A stretch of 64,000 nucleotides of DNA from Desmodus rotundus (taxonomy: Eukaryota > Chordata > Mammalia > Chiroptera > Phyllostomidae): NCBI RefSeq assembly GCF_022682495.2, contig NC_071391.1:108421195-108485194 (forward strand), in the 5' to 3' direction. The notes below the pieces were generated by a model. It was given only the letters and a program-made list of their open reading frames with translations, was not told the origin of the DNA and did not search any database. The translations under genes and the position numbers were made by a program. Below are positions 58,043-64,000 of the stretch, piece by piece (the first letter of the stretch is position 1; each line of letters begins with the position of its first letter).

Positions 58043-58436
58043 TGAGGTCTGTCTAGAAAGTACCCAGCCATGTAATATGAAAAACAGATACCTTAATTTA
58101 AGAAAATACAAGACACAGGAACTATTGTACACAGGACACTGATGTCTCAGTCCCCTTCAAAGTAGGTACATTGGGACCTCACATAGTCCGAAACACCACC
58201 AGCTGCCCCATCATATTTTTCTGAATCTCATCGAGGGTCTGAAATCTCTTCCCTTTCAAAGGTAGTTTTAGTTTTGGGAAAAGCCAGAAGTTGCAGGGCA
58301 CCAAATCTTGGCTGTAGAGGGGCTCAGCCACCTGGGTGATATGATGTTTCAGCAGAAATCTTTGCAGGAGGCCTGAGGCACAGGTGGACGCATTGTCGTG
58401 GTAAAACTGCTAATCACCAGTTGCCCATAGCTGTTA
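58043..58436 (-). mobile_element. mariner fragment, second copy
   Basis: Starts tgaggtctgtctagaaagta, the same terminal repeat as the element at 13,425, and follows it through the transposase 3' half (antisense 'cccttcaaagtaggtacatt', 'tgggaaaagccagaag', 'cacctgggtgatatgatg'). It ends abruptly after 'caccagttgcccatagctg', so the other terminus is absent. Inserted into or joined with ancient L1. Confidence 0.82.
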
Positions 58437-59037
58437 AGACTTGTTTGGTGGGCTAACATATGGTTTATTCTAGAATTGTTTCATCTACCCTTGAGTAGAA
58501 TGTATATCTGCTGTTCTTGGATAGAATGTTTTGTGTATGTTTGCTAGCCTCATTTTTTCTACAGTGTTTAAATCAACTGTCTTCTTATTGATTCTCTGTT
58601 TGGATGGGCTATCCATTGTTGGGAGTGATGTATTAAAGTGCTCAATTATTATTATAATACTGTTTATTCTTCTTTTTAGTTCTGTTAATTTTTGCTTTAT
58701 ATATTTAGTTGCTCCAATGTTGTGTACATAAATATTTACTATTGTTATAGCTTCTTGATGTATTGACTTCTTTATGATTATATAATAAAACTTTTCATTT
58801 CTTTTTCTACTTTTAACTTAAAGTCTATTTTATCTGATGTAAGTATAGTTACCCTGCTTTTTTTTATTTTTACCATATGCTTGAAGTGTTTTCTTTTTAT
58901 TCTTTCACTTTCAGGCTAATTGTGTGTTTAAAGGTAATGTGAGTCTCTTGTAGGCAGTATATTTTTGGATCTTGTTTATTTTTATTTTTTTACCATTCAG
59001 CTATTTTGTGTTTTGATTGGAGATTTCATTATGCTTA

Positions 59038-59614
59038 GCAATTCCGCTGCTGGGATTATACCCTAAGAGCCCTGAAACACCAATCCAAAAGAACCTATGC
59101 ACCCCAGTGTTCATAGCAGCACAATTTACAATAGCCAAGTACTGGAAGCAACCTAAGTGCCCATCAGCAAATGAGTGGATCAAAAAATTATGATATATTT
59201 ACACAATGGAATTCTACTCAGCAGAGAGAAAGAAGGAGCTTATACCCTTTGCAATGGCATGGATGGAACTGGAGAGCATTATGCTAAGTGAAATAAGCCA
59301 GGCGGTGAGGGACAAATACCATATGATCTCACCTTTAACTGGAACATAATCAATAGAAGAAAAAAGCAAACAAAATATAACCAGAGACATTGAAATTAAG
59401 AACATTGTAACAATAGCCAGAGGGGAGTGGGGAGGGGATAGTGGGGAGAGGGGTCTATAGGAGCTACTATAAAGGACACAAGGACAAAATCAAGGGGGAG
59501 GGTAGAGGTGGGGGAGGGAGCTGGGACTGGCTGGGGTGGGGTGGAGGGATGGGGAGAAAATGCAGACAATTGTAACTGAATAAAACTAAATTAATTAAAA
59601 AAATAAAATAAAAT
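59038..59614 (+). mobile_element. bat L1 3' end inserted antisense in the ancient L1
   Basis: Starts in ORF2: the plus strand encodes SAAGIIP-like sequence, then NPKEPMHPSVHSSTI-type remnants and 'catcagcaaatgagtggatc' (compare CPSxNEWIKK). It continues through 'attatgctaagtgaaataagcc' and 'accagagacattgaaattaag' to a G-rich 3' UTR ending 'caattgtaactgaataaaac' with A-rich tail. The older L1 resumes immediately afterwards ('aattactgattggtaaggat'). 5'-truncated; coding frame broken. Confidence 0.9.
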
Positions 59615-61099
59615 AATTACTGATTGGTAAGGATTTGCCATTGGCACTCAGATTTTTTTTCTGGTTGTCTTGTTCATCCATTGTTCCTTGTTTCTTATGC
59701 AGACGTCCTTTTTTACGTGTTTTAATGTCTTTTGGTAACAGTATGCTGTAACTTCTATATTATTTTTTATTTTGTAATTACTACAGAGTTTCCATTGTGA
59801 TTATCATTAGGATAGCATAAAATATTTTAAACTTATAGCATCCGGTTTTAAATTGATAACAACATAACTTCAATAAAATTAGTGTACTTTACTATTTATT
59901 TCTCCTGCACCTCCTCATATTTTAGGTTATTGCTATTACAATTTACAAGTTTTTTATATTGTGTGACTAATAGATTATTGTATTTATGAGGATTCTTGCT
60001 ACATTCATTTAACAAAATTTTAAACTACAGTTTTGAGTTATACTCCACTATTGTCACGTTGCATAATTTAACTATGACTATATATTTACCATTGGCAGTG
60101 AGATTTACTTCCTTTTTATGATTTTATGATGTTAATTAGCATTTTTCTATCTTACATGCAAATAGCTCCCTTTAACATTTCATGTAAGATAAATCTGGTG
60201 GTAACAAACTCCCTCAGTTTTGCTAAGAAGAAAGTCTTTACTCCTTTTTTTTTTTTTCATTTTTAAAGACAGTTTCACTGGATATAGAATTCTTGGTAAC
60301 AGCTATTTTCTTTTAATATTTCGAATATGTCAGCCCATTCCTTTTTGACCTGAAAAGTTCCTGTTGAGAAATTTGCCATTAATCTTCTGGGGATTCTCTT
60401 GAATTTAACTTCTCTCTTTTTTCTTTCTGCTCTTAAAATTATTTATTTGTCTTTGATTTTTGATTACTTAATTATAATATGCCTCAGTGTAGCCCTATTT
60501 GGGTTCAACCTGGTTTTGGATGCTTTGAACCTCATGGATTTGGGTGTCCATTTCTCTCCTCCAGGTCAGGAAGTTTCCAGCCATTGTTGTTTTAAATGAA
60601 ATATATTTTCTGTCCCTTTCTCTTTCTTTTCTCCTGGAATTCTCAGAATGCAAATTTTATGTATTTTTATTGTGTCCTATAGTTCCTGTAGGTTTTTCTC
60701 ACTCTCATTCTTTTATCTTTCTGCTCCTCTGACTGGGAAATTTTCAAGCTCTTATCCCCAGATTGCTGATTCCTCATTCTGCATTGTTGAGTCTACTTTT
60801 GCAAGTATCTGTTGAATTCTTCAATTCAGTTATCGTAATTTTCAACCTAGAGTTGTTTATTTTTCTTAGTGATTGGAATTTTCTCATCAAATTTCTCATC
60901 TTGTTTAAGTGTTGTTTTCCTAAACTTGTTTAGTTATTTGTGTTTCTTGTAGTTTACTAAGCTACCTTAAGAGGATTATTCTGAATTCTTTGTCTTTTAG
61001 TTCATAGATCTTCATTTCTTTAGGGACAGTTATTGAGCTTTACTAGTTTTATTGGTGGTATCATATTTTGTCATATTTTCACAATTTATCATAATTCCT

Positions 61100-62790
61100 G
61101 ATTTCTTACATTGATATAAACACATTTAAGTAATGGTCCTCTTATTTCACACTTTTAGGTTTGCTTTGGTGGAGACAGTTCATTAGACAGCTCAGTTTGA
61201 GTTTCTGGGTGTGTCTTCTGGTAATGTCTTTGGGCAAGTGGAGTCTGCTATTATGGCCTGTTTTTAGGTGAGGCAACTATTCAAACTCTGAGGATAAGAA
61301 TGGGGGATGTGTGTCCCTGGCTGAGAATAGTTGGGTAAGACTGTTAGCTTGGTTCCCTACCCAAGTGAGGCTGTAGAATGGGCTCCATGATTGCATGAAT
61401 ACTCTGGTCAGGCTCACTTTAGTGATGAAGACTGGGTAATATATTCAGTAGTTAACAGAGCAGTGAATTAGATTTTCTACTATGGAAGAAAGCAGAACAG
61501 GACCCAGGGCTTATATAGGTTGTTGTTTGTGGATCTGAATCAGGCCTGAATGTTCACTGAATTTCTTGGTCAGGTGAGGCCACTGGTTTTACTAGGTATA
61601 TGAGGGAAACAATGGGCTATACTTTCTGTTCAAGGGTCACTGTACCTAGGGCTGTTGAAGGGAATATGTAGTTTCCCATGTGCTCTTGTTAGGTTCTGTG
61701 ATTGGACAGTCTGAAGGTTGTATTTAGCTAAATATGACTACAAATCAGATTCCCTGCCCAGGCACAGTGGGAAAAGCTGCTCTAAAACCAGTAAAGCTCA
61801 GTGTTATTTCCTCAAGTCAACCCACACCTCAAGTTCCCCGGATGACCTGGGCCACTGGCTTTGCTCTGTGAATCATCAGCTCTGCCTGCCCTTCTCTCAG
61901 CTCAAGCTCTACTAGGCTGCTCATTTCTCAGACGTGCTTGCCAGCTCTTCTAGTCAGGTGGAGCTGGAAGACATTCTCCACAGAAAGCAGAATTATGGAG
62001 TTACATCTCAAACACCTCTCCTGGGTGGCTGGGGAAGGGGCTGCTTCAGGTTACTCTCATTTCCCTAAACATGCTCTCTGGTTGGGAGGGGCTGGGAGCT
62101 TCCCTCAGCCTTGGTTATGAATTAATCCTCCAGCCTATGCGTAGCATGGGAAGCCTCCATGCCTAATACTGGCTTCACTGTGGGGATGATCAGCTCTCCC
62201 TGCCTTCCTCTGGGCTCAGGCAGTACTGGACTGCATAACTTCCAGAAGTTGTCATCTGCCCTTTTGTTCAGATGGGGCTAGAAGGCACTCTCCTCAGCAG
62301 GTTAGGCTGTGACTCATCAGCTTGCTTGAGGGCAAGCAAACTGAGCTATACAACTGTCAAAACAACTTCTTTTAGGATCTGAGTTATAGAAATCTTCACC
62401 CTGCTGCTTCCCTGGTCACAGTGTACCCCTGACTTGCTTCTGCAGATGAGTCAAACCCCTGGTTAGCATTATTACTTGGGCATTATAGATGTGAAATTCA
62501 GTTTGCCAAGATCTGTCTGCTGGTTGTTGGGAGCCCCACCCCACTTTTTCTGTCACAAATTCCCAGGAGCTGGGCCCTACAGATTACCATGCAATTTTCA
62601 TGGTGTGAGACCAGAGTAAGGGCTCCCCAAAGTGACTCACAATGCAGGGGGATTATGGTTGTCTTCTCTTGCCTCTCTTTTTCCAGTGGAGGACCTGGAG
62701 GCTCAGGGACCTCTCAGCTTGGTGCTATGCTGTCCTGGGAGGGGCAATGCATTTGAATTGTAGCCATATCTCTTAAAGGTGAGTTAAGTA
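61100..62790 (-). mobile_element. ancient L1 5' UTR region
   Basis: GC-richer than ORF1 to its left, with repeated CT-rich and 'ggctgtgc/ctggtcaggctc'-type phrases typical of old L1/HAL1 5' UTRs read in antisense. The plus-strand frames at 61.7-62.1 kb are chance frames within it. The boundary with flanking DNA near 62.8 kb is approximate. Confidence 0.5.
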
Positions 62791-62800
62791 GGAACATCAG

Positions 62801-63174
62801 GTGATGACTTTATAGAGCTTATTTTTAAAATTGGTGCTAAGAGGCTGAAAATATGAAAACAAATGAACTTTAATTATATATTGCTCATTAACACTGGATC
62901 CTGGAGAATTACTACTTAGTGACACTTCTCTTCAGTTTTATTTAATTTGTATACATGAAGGAGTGAGGATTACACTTTCAAAAACATATACTTAAATCTA
63001 TTCTATGAATTCACATTAACTCAAAGGAGGCTCCTCTCCCAACTGTAGTTTCCAGATAGTCTGGCCCCTTTTCAAGTCATATAGATAAAGATGATAGTAT
63101 AGGCAGCTAATTAGTTATAAACAAAGGGATTGGAATAGGATCAGACATTAAGCCAGATTAACTACAAAGGGGGA
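62801..63174. other. non-coding DNA, no recognised element
   Basis: AT-rich; nothing recognised. Confidence 0.45.
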
Positions 63175-63386
63175 GTCCTGGCTGGTGTGGCTCAGTGGAT
63201 TGAGTGCAGGCCTGAGAACCAAAGGGTGACCAATTGAATTCCCAGTCAGGGCATATGCCTGGATTGCAGGCCAGGTCCCCAGTAGGGGGCACATGAGAGG
63301 CAGCCACACATTGATGTTTCTCTCCCTCTCTTTCTCCCTCCCTTCCCCTCTGTCTAAAAATAATAAAATCTTAAAACAAAAAAAAC
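63175..63386 (+). mobile_element. VES-type bat SINE (young-looking copy)
   Basis: gtcctggctggtgtggctcag, ttgaattcccagtcagggc, caggtccccagtagggggc, a clean CT-rich tract and ctctgtctaaaaataataaa tail. It is one of the least diverged copies, matching the 5.1-kb subfamily. Confidence 0.95.
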
Positions 63387-63726
63387 AGATTGGCTGTTCA
63401 ATCTCCCCAGTTAACAACGTGCTCAGTCCCACAGATTAACAGGTGGGGGAGGGATAAGCAGCAAGAAGGAAATTTCTCTGCTGAGATATATACAGTAGAA
63501 GCCAAAATAGTACAGGGAGAAGTCCTATTAACATGAAGCATGTGCAGTAGGAGCAAAAATGGTGACCACAAAGGGGAGGAGAAGTACCTAGGAAAGGGAT
63601 TGAATATGGAGGCACCAGCATAGCCCTAGGAGATCAACACAATAGAATATAAACGCCCTGCACCTCAACTGCAGCAAGATGGTGACCAGTGCCCATGCCC
63701 AGCCTCTTAAAAAAAACCTTTGGAGT
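63387..63726. other. unassigned DNA next to a probable LTR
   Basis: Contains 'cagcaagatggtgaccagtgc' and purine-rich stretches. It may be a decayed ERV leader or internal region given the LTR at its right on the minus strand, but no gag motif is visible. Confidence 0.3.
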
Positions 63727-64000
63727 ACTGTCGTATTAAAGGAACAAAATCCAACCCAGTGAATTTGAAGATATAATTGGCTTTATTAAGTAATTTATGA
63801 GTCCATTGATATCTTACCTAGCAACTAGAAGGGCACCACAATGGGATTGACAAATTGGATATTTTTTTATAGGAAGAAGGGTGGGGCAGGGGAACTACTA
63901 ACAAAAAAAAGAAAGGGTTATTTTCATAGAAGGACTTTAGGAGGAAGGAAACAGCAAGGTGTTTTGTTTTGTTTTTTAAATCATGTGAATCACCTCTTCT
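63727..64000 (-). mobile_element. probable ERV LTR, cut by the window edge
   Basis: 'aatccaacccagtgaatttg', 'agatataattggctttatta', 'tagcaactagaagggcacc' and 'agaaggactttaggaggaagg' resemble the antisense of an ERV1-type LTR. On the minus strand AATAAAGCC (63,780-63,790) would be the polyadenylation signal. The U3 end lies beyond the window, so the extent is unknown. Confidence 0.45.

Larger units (their letters stand above)
57470..62800 (-). mobile_element. long ancient L1, minus strand, interrupted by two younger elements
   Basis: The plus strand shows antisense L1 order over about 5 kb. From left to right: 3' UTR ('ttaaggtatacagcttgatg'), ORF2 end ('agtgagatcgtacagtattt', 'tccatctatgtcattg'), ORF2 5' part ('tctgatgtaagtatagttaccc', 'gagtctcttgtaggcagta'), ORF1 ('actggatatagaattcttgg', 'cctgttgagaaatttgcc', 'ctccaggtcaggaagtttcc', 'cctggaattctcagaatgc') and a 5' UTR (about 61,100-62,750). 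Interrupted at 58,043 by a mariner fragment and at 59,038 by a younger L1. The order is right but much of ORF2 is missing. All frames are dead. Confidence 0.75.

Noticed and set aside
1..64000. A novel multi-gene system hidden in the window
   Set aside because: No frame has coding character outside transposons, no co-directional gene set exists, and everything recognisable is mobile-element debris or simple repeat.

Overview
The window looks like gene-poor, AT-rich mammalian nuclear DNA, intergenic or deep intronic, most probably from a bat of the Yangochiroptera. The main evidence is nine tRNA-derived SINEs whose 5' end resembles CCTGGCTGGTGTGGCTCAG and whose 3' end carries CTCTCTCTAAAA plus an A-rich tail; this is the VES-type SINE of vesper-like bats. 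Other support comes from bat-type L1 3' ends (ending ACTTGAACAACAATAAA), ORF1-only half-LINEs (HAL1-like), several TA-flanked mariner-type elements, and a background of old mammalian repeats (MIR, L2, MER5, MLT1, Tigger, L1M).

No functional protein-coding gene, rRNA, tRNA or CRISPR array was found. Every reading frame that can be recognised belongs to a decayed transposon: L1 ORF2 at 15.8-17.1 kb (minus), HAL1 ORF1 at 24.0-24.7 kb (plus) and about 40-41.5 kb (minus), mariner transposase at 13.4-14.1 kb (minus), and the start of a Tigger transposase near 34.6 kb (plus). All are interrupted.

Layout. 0-10 kb: a probable solo LTR, old DNA transposon and MLT1 fragments, a VES SINE with an expanded tail, a small palindromic mariner-type MITE, two GGAA/TTCC microsatellites, and an LTR with a 15-bp minisatellite. 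10-20 kb: MIRs, MER5, an internally deleted mariner, a 5'-truncated L1, and an older L1 interrupted by a SINE. 20-28.5 kb: small L1 pieces, a HAL1-like element, a long repeat-poor stretch and an L2 3' end. 28.5-39.5 kb: mostly unique DNA, then an L1 fragment carrying a DNA-transposon insertion, a 209-bp MITE, a Tigger remnant, an old L1 end and an MLT1 LTR. 39.5-42.8 kb: a full-length HAL1-like element with an 11-bp target-site duplication, containing two solo LTRs of one family in opposite orientations. 43-57 kb: SINEs, L1 3' ends, MIRs, a second copy of the L1-plus-transposon segment and scattered unique DNA. 57.5-62.8 kb: one long ancient L1 on the minus strand, cut by a mariner fragment and a younger L1. 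The right edge runs into a probable ERV LTR.

There is no operon-like organisation or gene cooperation to describe. The interest lies in insertion history: nested insertions, target-site duplications that date events relative to one another, non-autonomous transposon families, and a few repeat-free stretches that could be conserved regulatory DNA. I saw no convincing sign of an undescribed biological system. Family names come from recognising consensus features by eye, not from a database search.
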